Below are positions 1 through 5,282 of a stretch of 5,282 nucleotides of DNA, piece after piece. The notes beneath the pieces are model-generated. The model ran no database searches, had not been told where the DNA came from, and saw only the letters and a list, made by a program, of their open reading frames with translations. Origin of the DNA: Nitrospirota bacterium (GTDB lineage: Bacteria > Nitrospirota > Thermodesulfovibrionia > Thermodesulfovibrionales > UBA6898); the NCBI GenBank assembly GCA_021787505.1, contig JAJYLU010000177.1, positions 1-5,282 on the forward strand, in the 5' to 3' direction. Numbering within the stretch: position 1 is the stretch's first letter; each line of letters opens with the position of its first letter. The position numbers and the translations under genes are program-made.

Positions 1-57
1 ATAGTTTTTGCGCTTTTGGATGGCAACCTCAGGGAAAAAAGAGAATACCGCATATCA

Positions 58-80
58 GGGTCTGCCGTGGCAGACTTTTT
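58..80 (+). terminator. Rho-independent terminator of an upstream gene
   Basis: A perfect 6-bp stem, GTCTGC (60-65) and GCAGAC (70-75), closes a CGTG loop and is followed at once by five T residues (76-80). Two G-T wobbles at the base could lengthen the stem in RNA. There is no T-run on the other side, so it should act on plus-strand transcripts. It probably ends the gene left of the window: a TAG at 2-4 could be that gene's stop, but no coding region can be assigned to bases 1-57. It separates that transcript from rarA. The stem is short, so termination may be partial. Confidence 0.7.
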
Positions 81-111
81 CATAGATTCAAATCGACAAT
101 TTTCTTTTAAT

Positions 112-126
112 ACCGGACCTTCCGGT
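112..126. repeat. Short perfect inverted repeat upstream of rarA
   Basis: ACCGGA (112-117) and TCCGGT (121-126) are perfect inverted copies around a CCT spacer, 58 bp before the rarA start. It could be a small hairpin in the rarA leader or a protein-binding dyad. No T-run follows on either strand, so it is not a typical terminator. I found no convincing -35/-10 pair between base 81 and the rarA start. A T/A-rich stretch at 99-111 is the only promoter-like composition. Confidence 0.35.
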
Positions 127-171
127 CTTTCCCCTGCTCCAAAAGCCCTGCTGAAACTATAGCTCCCGCTC

Positions 172-178
172 GAGGGGG
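172..178 (+). promoter_or_regulatory. Ribosome binding site of rarA
   Basis: GAGGGGG lies 5 nt before the GTG at 184. It supports this GTG as the start, as does the family-typical N-terminus that it opens (short acidic/aromatic lead, then PLAWRMQP). Confidence 0.7.
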
Positions 179-183
179 CTAAC

Positions 184-1458
184 GTGGAACTTTTCAAAAC
201 TGAGAGCAGGACACCTCCGCTTGCTTGGCGGATGCAGCCCGGGGACTTCGATGATTTCCTCGGCCAGTCCCATCTGCTCGGTCCAAAAAGGCCCCTAAGG
301 AGGCTGATAGAGGAAGACAAGATCGTCTCCCTGATCTTCTATGGCCCGCCGGGCACCGGCAAGACAGCGCTCGCCCATCTAATCGCCCGCAAGACAAAGG
401 CCGATTTCGTCTCGATAAACGCCGTCACCGCCGGCGTCAAGGACATACGCGAAGCGGTGTCGTCGATCAGGTCTGCAAAGACGATACTCTTCGTCGACGA
501 GATCCACCGCTTCAACAAGCTCCAGCAGGACGCCCTCCTGCCCTACATCGAAACAGGAGAATTGACACTTATCGGCGCCTCCACCGAAAACCCGTTTTTT
601 TCGCTGGTGCCGGCGCTTTCGTCGAGGTCGCTTATCTTCCGGTTCAATCCCATTCCGAAGGACGACCTGAGGGGTCTGGTGAAGAGGGCACTGATTGACA
701 GCCGAGGTCTTGCGGGCAATGGAGTTTCCCTCGCAGAGGATGCCGCTGATTTTATCGCTTCGATGAGCGAAGGGGACGCCAGGAGGGCGCTGAATATCCT
801 TGAACTAGCCTTTCTTTCCCTGGGCGAGGCGGGGAAAGAGCGGGTCATCACGCTGGCCCGGGTAAAAGAGGCTCTGCAGAACAAGACGCTTTACTACGAC
901 GAAGACGACCATTACGACACTATTTCCGCCTTTATCAAAAGCATGCGCGGATCTGACCCGGATGCGGCCGTTTACTGGCTCGCAAAAATGGTAGAGTCTG
1001 GGGAAGACCCGCTTTTCATCGCAAGAAGGATCGTAATCTGCGCATCTGAAGACGTCGGCAACGCTGACCCTCATGCGCTCGTCGTCGCGGTTTCGGCGAT
1101 GCAGGCACTGGAGAGGGTCGGGATGCCGGAAGGGAGGATACCCCTTGCGCAGGCCGCGGTATACATTGCTGCGGCGCCGAAAAGCAACGCCTCGTATACG
1201 GCGATCGAGAAGGCGACCGAAGAGCTGAGGACGCAGCCGGTGCAGCAGGTCCCTGACCATCTTCGGGACGCCCATTATCCGGGTGCGAAGCGGCTCGGGG
1301 CCGGGAAAGGGTATCGTTACCCCCACAGTTTCCCGGGCCACTATGTGAAACAGGAGTACATGAAAATAGAGAAACACTTTTACGACCCTTCTGCGGAGGG
1401 GTTTGAAAGGATTATCAAATCACGGCTGCAAAAAAGGAGGAGCACTTCGGATGATTAA
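184..1458 (+). CDS. rarA: RarA/MgsA-type replication-associated recombination AAA+ ATPase
   Basis: This is a 424-residue protein with a GTG start, close to the family's usual 420-450 residues. RarA (MgsA, WHIP/Mgs1 family) is a cytosolic tetrameric ATPase related to clamp-loader subunits; it acts at stalled or gapped replication forks. Visible motifs are PLAWRMQP near the N-terminus, Walker [10 protein letters not shown] (54-62), Walker [11 protein letters not shown] (101-110), sensor 1 GASTENP (131-137) and sensor 2 EGDARRALN (196-204). The C-terminal part carries the family tetramerisation region (about 233-300, with [17 protein letters not shown] and [10 protein letters not shown]) and the closing [14 protein letters not shown] block. 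All key residues are present. It appears to be first in a plus-strand run: a terminator lies upstream and rny overlaps its last 8 nt. Identity is very secure; the precise repair role is known only from homologues. Confidence 0.97.
   Translation: MELFKTESRTPPLAWRMQPGDFDDFLGQSHLLGPKRPLRRLIEEDKIVSLIFYGPPGTGKTALAHLIARKTKADFVSINAVTAGVKDIREAVSSIRSAKTILFVDEIHRFNKLQQDALLPYIETGELTLIGASTENPFFSLVPALSSRSLIFRFNPIPKDDLRGLVKRALIDSRGLAGNGVSLAEDAADFIASMSEGDARRALNILELAFLSLGEAGKERVITLARVKEALQNKTLYYDEDDHYDTISAFIKSMRGSDPDAAVYWLAKMVESGEDPLFIARRIVICASEDVGNADPHALVVAVSAMQALERVGMPEGRIPLAQAAVYIAAAPKSNASYTAIEKATEELRTQPVQQVPDHLRDAHYPGAKRLGAGKGYRYPHSFPGHYVKQEYMKIEKHFYDPSAEGFERIIKSRLQKRRSTSDD
1434..1440 (+). promoter_or_regulatory. 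Ribosome binding site of rny, inside the rarA 3' end
   Basis: AAGGAGG, a near-perfect anti-Shine-Dalgarno match, lies 10 nt before the ATG at 1451. This decides the rny start. The in-frame TTG at 1403 has no well-spaced site, and the next ATG at 1460 would be 19 nt away. The site is within rarA coding sequence, so ribosomes finishing rarA pass over it. Confidence 0.8.
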
Positions 1459-3013
1459 CATGGTGTATCTGCTGGCCTCTGTCGTTGCCGGAATTGTGGT
1501 CGGCCTGATTATGAGTCTCATCTACAGGAACGCCCTCAAGACGCAGAGGGATTCCATCAATAATGAAAAGAAAAAGATTATCGACGAGACGCTGAAGGAG
1601 GCGGAGTCGATCAAGAAGGAGGCCTCTCTCGAAGCGAAAGACATCGTCTACCAGGCCAAGACAGAAGCGGAAAAAGAACTGCGGGAGAGAAAAACGGAAC
1701 TCAACCATCTCGAAAAAAGACTCAGACAGAAAGAAGAATCGATCGAGAGGAAATTCGACATCATCGACAAGCGCGAGCACGACCTCGGCCGGCGGGAAAA
1801 AGAGTACAGCGGCAAGGAACGTTCCCAACAGGAGAAAGAGAACAGGTATAACCAGCTTCTGAAGGACCAGACCGCCACACTCGAAAAACTTTCGGGAATC
1901 ACCTCCGAGGAGGCGAAACAGGAGATCCTCAGACGCACGGAAGAAGAGTCGAAGTTTGAGGTAGCAAAGCTTATCAAGAGGATCGAAGATGAGGCAAAGG
2001 AAAACGCCGACAGGAAGGCGAAAGAGATCATGGGCTCTGCGATACAACGGTATGCAAGCGATTACGTGGCCGACGCGACCGTGACTGCGGTAAGCCTTCC
2101 GAACGACGAAATGAAGGGCAGGATCATCGGCAGGGAGGGCCGGAACATCAGGGCACTCGAAGCGGCAACGGGGGTCGATCTCATCGTGGACGATACGCCC
2201 GAGATGGTGACGCTGTCCGCCTTCGACCCTGTGCGCCGGGAGGTCGCGAGACTTTCGCTCGAACGTCTGATCGCCGACGGCCGCATCCATCCCACGAGGA
2301 TCGAGGAGATCGTCGAGAAGGTGAGAAAGGAGGTCGAGATCAACGTACGGGAAGAAGGCGAGAAGGCGGTCTTCGACCTCGGGCTTTCCGGGATCCATCC
2401 GGAGCTTGTAAAGACCCTCGGGAGACTCAAATACAGGACGTCATACGGACAAAATATGCTCCAGCACTCGCGTGAGGTCGCCTACATCGCCGGAATGATG
2501 GCCGGGGAAATCGGTGTAGACACCAAACTTGCCAAAAGATCGGGGCTTCTTCATGACATAGGCAAGGCGGTGGACCATGAGATCGAAGGCACGCACCAGG
2601 AGATCGGCGCGAACCTCGCCCGCAAGTACGGCGAAAACAACAAGGTCGTAAACGCGGTCCTGGTTCACCACGGAGAAGGCGAACCGATCACGGTAGAGGC
2701 GGCGCTCGTCGCGGCTGCGGACGCGCTTTCGGCTGCAAGGCCTGGAGTGAGGAGGGAGAGCATCGAGCACTACCTCAAGAGGCTCGAGACACTCGAGAAG
2801 CTGGCCCTGTCTTTCAAGGGAGTGGAGAAGTGTTATGCCATCCAGGCTGGCAGGGAGATCAGGATCATCGTGAAGCCGGAAGACGTGAGCGACGAGATGT
2901 CTTCTATGATGGCGCGGGACCTCTCCAGGAAGATCGAGGCGGAGATGTCCTATCCGGGCCAGATCAAGGTGACGGTCATCAGGGAGGCCCGGTATGTCGA
3001 GTACGCGAAATAA
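1451..3013 (+). CDS. rny: Ribonuclease Y (membrane-anchored endoribonuclease)
   Basis: This encodes 520 residues, the same length as Bacillus subtilis RNase Y. The enzyme makes the initiating endonucleolytic cuts in mRNA decay and RNA processing at the inner face of the cell membrane. Domains in order: one N-terminal membrane helix (about 4-25); a long, highly charged Lys/Glu/Arg coiled coil (about 30-205); a KH RNA-binding domain with [15 protein letters not shown] (from 223; GREG loop 227-230); and an HD-type metal phosphohydrolase domain. Putative metal ligands are His339, the HD pair His368-Asp369, His406-His407 and Asp424; His368/Asp369 fall at the same numbers as the catalytic pair in B. 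subtilis. The ATG overlaps the end of rarA by 8 nt, so the two are probably co-transcribed and perhaps translationally coupled. The ymdB-family gene follows after 130 nt, a frequent neighbour. The protein is complete with no missing motif. Confidence 0.98.
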   Translation: MINMVYLLASVVAGIVVGLIMSLIYRNALKTQRDSINNEKKKIIDETLKEAESIKKEASLEAKDIVYQAKTEAEKELRERKTELNHLEKRLRQKEESIERKFDIIDKREHDLGRREKEYSGKERSQQEKENRYNQLLKDQTATLEKLSGITSEEAKQEILRRTEEESKFEVAKLIKRIEDEAKENADRKAKEIMGSAIQRYASDYVADATVTAVSLPNDEMKGRIIGREGRNIRALEAATGVDLIVDDTPEMVTLSAFDPVRREVARLSLERLIADGRIHPTRIEEIVEKVRKEVEINVREEGEKAVFDLGLSGIHPELVKTLGRLKYRTSYGQNMLQHSREVAYIAGMMAGEIGVDTKLAKRSGLLHDIGKAVDHEIEGTHQEIGANLARKYGENNKVVNAVLVHHGEGEPITVEAALVAAADALSAARPGVRRESIEHYLKRLETLEKLALSFKGVEKCYAIQAGREIRIIVKPEDVSDEMSSMMARDLSRKIEAEMSYPGQIKVTVIREARYVEYAK

Positions 3014-3024
3014 AATAATCAACG

Positions 3025-3055
3025 GTTAAAGGTTAAAAAGTTGAATCGTTGATTT
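3025..3055 (+). repeat. Left array of GTTRAANN-type short tandem repeats
   Basis: Just after rny come four head-to-tail units beginning GTT: GTTAAAG, GTTAAAAA, GTTGAATC and GTTGATTT (7, 8, 8 and 8 nt). They are degenerate but keep the period. They are inversely related to the CAACANNT array at 3109-3140. In RNA, 3040-3052 can pair with 3108-3120 through 11 Watson-Crick pairs, one U-G pair (3046/3114) and a single mismatch. Confidence 0.55.
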
Positions 3056-3056
3056 C

Positions 3057-3065
3057 AAGGGAGGG
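3057..3065 (+). promoter_or_regulatory. Strong Shine-Dalgarno site in the rny-ymdB gap
   Basis: AAGGGAGGG is the only good ribosome binding site between rny and ymdB. It is 7 nt before a GTG at 3073 but 78 nt before the ymdB ATG at 3144, so it fits the short leader frame and not ymdB directly. It lies in the loop of the possible hairpin formed by the two flanking repeat arrays. Confidence 0.5.
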
Positions 3066-3072
3066 TATTTTT

Positions 3073-3147
3073 GTGGAAACCATGACGCGTGACAGATTTA
3101 GTTGTACTCAACAGTTCAACAGTTCAACACCTCAACAACTGGTATGA
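3073..3147 (+). CDS. Possible 24-residue leader peptide overlapping the ymdB start
   Basis: A GTG with a well-placed Shine-Dalgarno site opens a frame of 24 codons. Its TGA (3145-3147) overlaps the ymdB ATG as ATGA. A second in-frame ATG lies at 3082. The product starts METMTRDRF and then becomes Gln/Ser/Thr-rich because it reads through the 8-nt repeats; it has no recognisable domain or signal. The arrangement is typical of translational coupling, and ymdB has no Shine-Dalgarno site of its own, so translation of this frame could deliver ribosomes to ymdB. Against it: the frame is very short, the sequence is repeat-derived, and it could be open by chance. I do not recognise a homologue. Confidence 0.35.
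   Translation: METMTRDRFSCTQQFNSSTPQQLV
3109..3140 (+). repeat. Right array of four 8-nt tandem repeats (CAACANNT)
   Basis: Four contiguous octamers directly precede the ymdB start: CAACAGTT, CAACAGTT, CAACACCT and CAACAACT. The first two are identical and the others differ at two positions. The array replaces the place where a ymdB Shine-Dalgarno site would be expected. It is the inverse complement type of the GTTRAANN array at 3025-3055, so the pair forms an interrupted inverted repeat around a 55-nt loop. Confidence 0.7.
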
Positions 3148-3926
3148 AAGTCCTTTTCATTGGTGACATCGTCGGGAAGCCGGGCAGGACGGCCGTCAAG
3201 GCCCTCCTGCCCGGCCTCGTCGACAAGTGCAAGATAGATTTCGTTATCGCCAACGGCGAAAACATCGCGGGGGGGTTCGGTCTCACCGAGCCGCTCGTCG
3301 CCGACCTCTTCAGGACCGGCGTGCATGCCATCACGACCGGCAACCATGTCTGGGACAAGAAAGATTTCATTCCTTACATCTCGAAGGACAACAGGGTATT
3401 GAGGCCCCTCAATTATCCGCCGGGAGTGCCCGGAAGCGGCAGCCTCGTGCTTACGCTCCCGAACGGGCTGAAGGCGGCGGTCCTCAACCTTTCGGGCAGG
3501 GTCTTCATGACGGGGATGGACTGTCCTTTCAGGACGGGCAGGGCCGAAATCGAGAACCTGTTGAGGGAGACGAAGATCATCATCATAGATTTCCATGCAG
3601 AAGCAACCTCCGAAAAGATCGCCTTCGGCTACTACGTCGATGGAGAGGTGAGCGCCGTAATCGGTACGCACACCCACGTCCAGACGGCCGACGAGAAAGT
3701 CCTTTCGAACGGAACGGCCTATATCACCGACGTAGGCATGACAGGCCCCGCGTATTCAGTCATCGGCATGGACGTCGATCAGATAATTCAACGTTTCCTT
3801 TCCAGCATGCCGGCAAAATTCGAGACGGCCCAGGGAGCGGTGGTCCTGTCGGCGGTAACGCTGGACATAAACAACCAGACCGGGAAGGCGACAAACATCC
3901 AGCGGCTCCAGCTCACGTATCCCTGA
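3144..3926 (+). CDS. ymdB: YmdB-family (TIGR00282) dinuclear-metal phosphoesterase
   Basis: This encodes 260 residues, near the 264 of B. subtilis YmdB. Members are cytosolic calcineurin-like phosphoesterases; the Bacillus and Deinococcus proteins hydrolyse 2',3'-cyclic AMP, and YmdB affects biofilm gene expression and RNA levels. The sequence opens MKVLFIGDIVGKPGR with Asp8, followed by NGENIAGGFG (Glu39, Asn40), TGNHVWDKK (Asn67, His68), DFHAEATSEK (His151) and GTHTHVQTAD (His176, His178). These match the metal and catalytic positions of the family. The ATG at 3144 is chosen because the family begins at MKVLFIGD. The frame stays open back to a TTG at 3102, but that extension is repeat-derived and lacks a ribosome site. 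No Shine-Dalgarno site precedes 3144; the ATG overlaps the stop of a short upstream frame. Placement after rny suggests a shared role in RNA turnover (inference). Confidence 0.95.
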   Translation: MKVLFIGDIVGKPGRTAVKALLPGLVDKCKIDFVIANGENIAGGFGLTEPLVADLFRTGVHAITTGNHVWDKKDFIPYISKDNRVLRPLNYPPGVPGSGSLVLTLPNGLKAAVLNLSGRVFMTGMDCPFRTGRAEIENLLRETKIIIIDFHAEATSEKIAFGYYVDGEVSAVIGTHTHVQTADEKVLSNGTAYITDVGMTGPAYSVIGMDVDQIIQRFLSSMPAKFETAQGAVVLSAVTLDINNQTGKATNIQRLQLTYP

Positions 3927-4010
3927 CACAACCGGCAAAGTGTTCGCGCTGTCCCGGCTACTTAAGAGATGCGAGGGGATCATTTTCCCGGACGGAACGG
4001 GACACCCTCC

Positions 4011-4604
4011 TTATTTGCCCCACCTTTTGAAAATCTCATGCTCTATTCCGATCAGGTCGAGGATCTTGCCGGAAACGAAATCGATCATATCGTCTATCGT
4101 CTTCGGGCCGTGGTAGAACCCGATGACCGGCGGGGCTATCTTCACACCGAGCCTTGCCAGAGCGAGCATGTTTTCGAGGTGGATCGGGCTGAACGGCATC
4201 TCCCGCGGCGCGAGGATGAGGGGCCTTCCTTCCTTGATCGTCACGTCCGCCGCCCGTTCGATAAGGCTGTTAGCATATCCGTGTGCGATGCCCGACAGGC
4301 TCTTCATCGAGCAGGGCACCACAAGCATCCCGTCCGTTTTGAAGGACCCGCTCGCTACAGGCGCCTCGAAATTCCCTTCTTCGTAATAAAAGATGTTCTT
4401 AGAGCCGGCGAACTTCCTGATCTTCTTCTCAGTCGCCGCCGCCGTCTCCGCGAAAAGATCTACACCGGCCTCGTCAAGCATGATGGAGAAGGACTGACGG
4501 GATATTATCACATGAGCTTCAGCCGCTCGACTGAGTTCCTTGAGGACCCTAAGCCCTATGACCGGTCCGGTCGCGCCGGTGATCGCCAGAACGTATTTTT
4601 TCAT
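4011..4604 (-). CDS. ubiX: UbiX-family flavin prenyltransferase
   Basis: This encodes 197 residues, the usual family length. UbiX joins a dimethylallyl group to FMN, making the prenylated flavin used by UbiD-type decarboxylases in quinone synthesis. It is a cytosolic Rossmann-like flavoprotein. Visible blocks are ITGATGPVIGLRVL (8-21), APVASGS (81-87), VPCSMKSLSGIAHG (96-109), NSLIERAADVTIKEGRPL (112-129), APREMPFSPIHLENM (132-146) and GFYHGP (162-167). Compared from memory with the Pseudomonas enzyme, Lys124, Arg134, Glu135 and Tyr164 are kept and Glu45 probably is. The usual GASG serine is Thr12, and the usual tryptophan before the APxASGS block is Phe79. Its ATG overlaps the ubiA stop (ATGA, 4604-4601) and no good Shine-Dalgarno site precedes it, so it is probably coupled to ubiA translation. 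A UbiX-like paralogue with another substrate is possible but less likely. Confidence 0.93.
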   Translation of the reverse strand: MKKYVLAITGATGPVIGLRVLKELSRAAEAHVIISRQSFSIMLDEAGVDLFAETAAATEKKIRKFAGSKNIFYYEEGNFEAPVASGSFKTDGMLVVPCSMKSLSGIAHGYANSLIERAADVTIKEGRPLILAPREMPFSPIHLENMLALARLGVKIAPPVIGFYHGPKTIDDMIDFVSGKILDLIGIEHEIFKRWGK

Positions 4605-5281
4605 ATCAGAAAGTCCGCAAGGGTGAAGAGAAAAATCGTCATGCTGATATAGCCGTTCATGTTGAAAAAGGCCATGTCGAGCTTGCTGAGGTCGTTCTCC
4701 TTTATCATGGAGTGTTCGTAAATAAAAAGCCCGCCCGTAATGAACATGCCCGCCATGTAAAGGCCGCCGAGACCGAATATCAGGCCGTCTGCGACGAGAA
4801 GGAAGAAACTGATCGCATGAAAAGACCTCGAGAGATAAAGCGACTTTCTCACTCCGAAACGCTTCGGAATGGAATAAAGCCCATGGCTCCTGTCGAACTC
4901 GATATCCTGAAGTGCGTAGAGCACATCGAAGCCGGCAAGCCAGAAGATCACGGCGCAGACCAGCGGCAGTATCGCCGGGTCGAAAGAGCCCTTAACAGCT
5001 ATCCAGGAGCCGAGCGGCGCGGCCGAAATCGAGAGGCCGAGGACGAAGTGGGAAGACCAGGTAAATCTCTTCGTATATGAGTAAAGGAAAAGAACGGCGA
5101 TCGCAAGGGGCGAAAGCACGAGGCAGAGAGGATTGAGCATGTATGCCGCATAGACCATCACCCCGAAGGAGATGGCGACAAAAAGGACGGTCTCACCGAC
5201 GCCTATCACCCCTCGAGGCAACTCCCTTCCGGCGGTGCGAGGGTTGGCTGCGTCTATCTTCCTGTCGATGATCCTGTTCAT
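4601..5281 (-). CDS. UbiA-family polyprenyltransferase (MqnP/UbiA-like), 5' end outside the window
   Basis: The visible 226 residues are an integral membrane prenyltransferase that attaches a polyprenyl chain to an aromatic quinone precursor. The first Asp-rich motif is at the very start (NRIIDRKIDAANPRTAGREL, 2-21; Asp6, Asp10). The second is DIEFDRSHGLYSIPKRFG (126-143; Asp126, Asp130). Between and after them are about six or seven hydrophobic helices (for example 30-49, 53-69, 78-97, 103-123, 155-187, 203-225). Full-length members have about 280-300 residues with one or two helices before the first motif, so the Met at 5281 is almost certainly internal and about 50-65 residues are missing. 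SYTKRFTW (68-75) and the second motif resemble the UbiA/MqnP (4-hydroxybenzoate or 1,4-dihydroxy-6-naphthoate) branch rather than heme O synthase. The substrate cannot be decided here. The stop overlaps the ubiX start, implying one operon whose promoter lies to the right. Confidence 0.92.
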   Translation of the reverse strand: MNRIIDRKIDAANPRTAGRELPRGVIGVGETVLFVAISFGVMVYAAYMLNPLCLVLSPLAIAVLFLYSYTKRFTWSSHFVLGLSISAAPLGSWIAVKGSFDPAILPLVCAVIFWLAGFDVLYALQDIEFDRSHGLYSIPKRFGVRKSLYLSRSFHAISFFLLVADGLIFGLGGLYMAGMFITGGLFIYEHSMIKENDLSKLDMAFFNMNGYISMTIFLFTLADFLI

Positions 5282-5282
5282 C

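Noticed and set aside
29..87. Minus-strand ATG near base 87 with a frame open to the left edge of the window
   Set aside because: It has no Shine-Dalgarno site, reads through the hairpin at 58-80, and gives a short unfamiliar peptide. There is not enough sequence to support a gene.
93..111. Possible rarA promoter (TCGACA at 93-98, TTTAAT at 106-111)
   Set aside because: The two boxes are only 7 nt apart instead of about 17, and no better-spaced pair was found.
805..1377. Minus-strand open frame of 190 codons opposite rarA
   Set aside because: It is a shadow of the conserved C-terminal half of rarA, with no recognisable protein.
1415..2398. Minus-strand open frame of 327 codons opposite rny
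   Set aside because: It lies antisense to the coiled-coil and KH region of a secure rny gene. Its Leu/Phe/Arg-rich composition is what reversed Lys/Glu codons give. It shows no domain.
3950..4004. 7-bp inverted repeat TGTCCCG/CGGGACA, plus a smaller TCCCG/CGGGA stem, between the convergent ymdB and ubiX genes
   Set aside because: The 7-bp arms are 41 nt apart, and neither stem is followed by a T-run on either strand. It is therefore not a convincing intrinsic terminator. No clear terminator was seen in the 84-nt convergent gap.
3227..4030. Plus-strand open frame of 267 codons overlapping ymdB
   Set aside because: It is a +1-type shadow of ymdB, very rich in Arg and Gly, with no family motif. 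It runs on into the 3' end of ubiX on the other strand. ymdB in the other frame has all its catalytic motifs.
3969..4652. Plus-strand open frame of 227 codons opposite ubiX
   Set aside because: It is antisense to ubiX and to the ubiX-ubiA junction, with no motif or ribosome site. The minus-strand reading gives clear UbiX and UbiA proteins.

Overview
This window looks like ordinary chromosomal housekeeping sequence from a free-living bacterium. The genes are GC-rich and tightly packed, with clear Shine-Dalgarno sites in front of some of them. The gene set fits a Gram-negative-like lineage such as Nitrospirota or Desulfobacterota: rarA, rny (RNase Y), a ymdB-type phosphoesterase, and a UbiA/UbiX pair of the kind used for quinone synthesis. 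That taxonomic guess is inference from gene content and general feel; the window has no marker that fixes it.

Layout. Bases 1-183 hold a compact rho-independent terminator for whatever lies upstream, then a short inverted repeat and the start region of rarA. On the plus strand follow rarA (184-1458), rny (1451-3013, overlapping rarA by 8 nt) and a ymdB-family gene (3144-3926). The 130-nt gap between rny and ymdB is the most unusual part of the window. It has two short arrays of roughly 8-nt repeats in opposite orientation, which can pair as RNA. Between and through them runs a 24-codon open frame with a good Shine-Dalgarno site, and its TGA stop overlaps the ymdB ATG (ATGA). On the minus strand, converging on ymdB, are ubiX (4604-4011) and a ubiA-family prenyltransferase (5281-4601, N-terminus beyond the window). 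This pair also has an ATGA overlap.

How the genes fit together. RarA acts at stalled replication forks. RNase Y starts mRNA decay at the membrane. The YmdB-type enzyme is a dinuclear-metal phosphoesterase often encoded next to rny. The minus-strand pair supplies a membrane prenyltransferase and the flavin prenyltransferase that makes the cofactor for a UbiD-type decarboxylase, which are two steps of ubiquinone or (futalosine-type) menaquinone synthesis. No mobile element, CRISPR array, tRNA or rRNA was seen. I found no convincing new multi-gene system; the rny-ymdB leader region is the best candidate for something undescribed.
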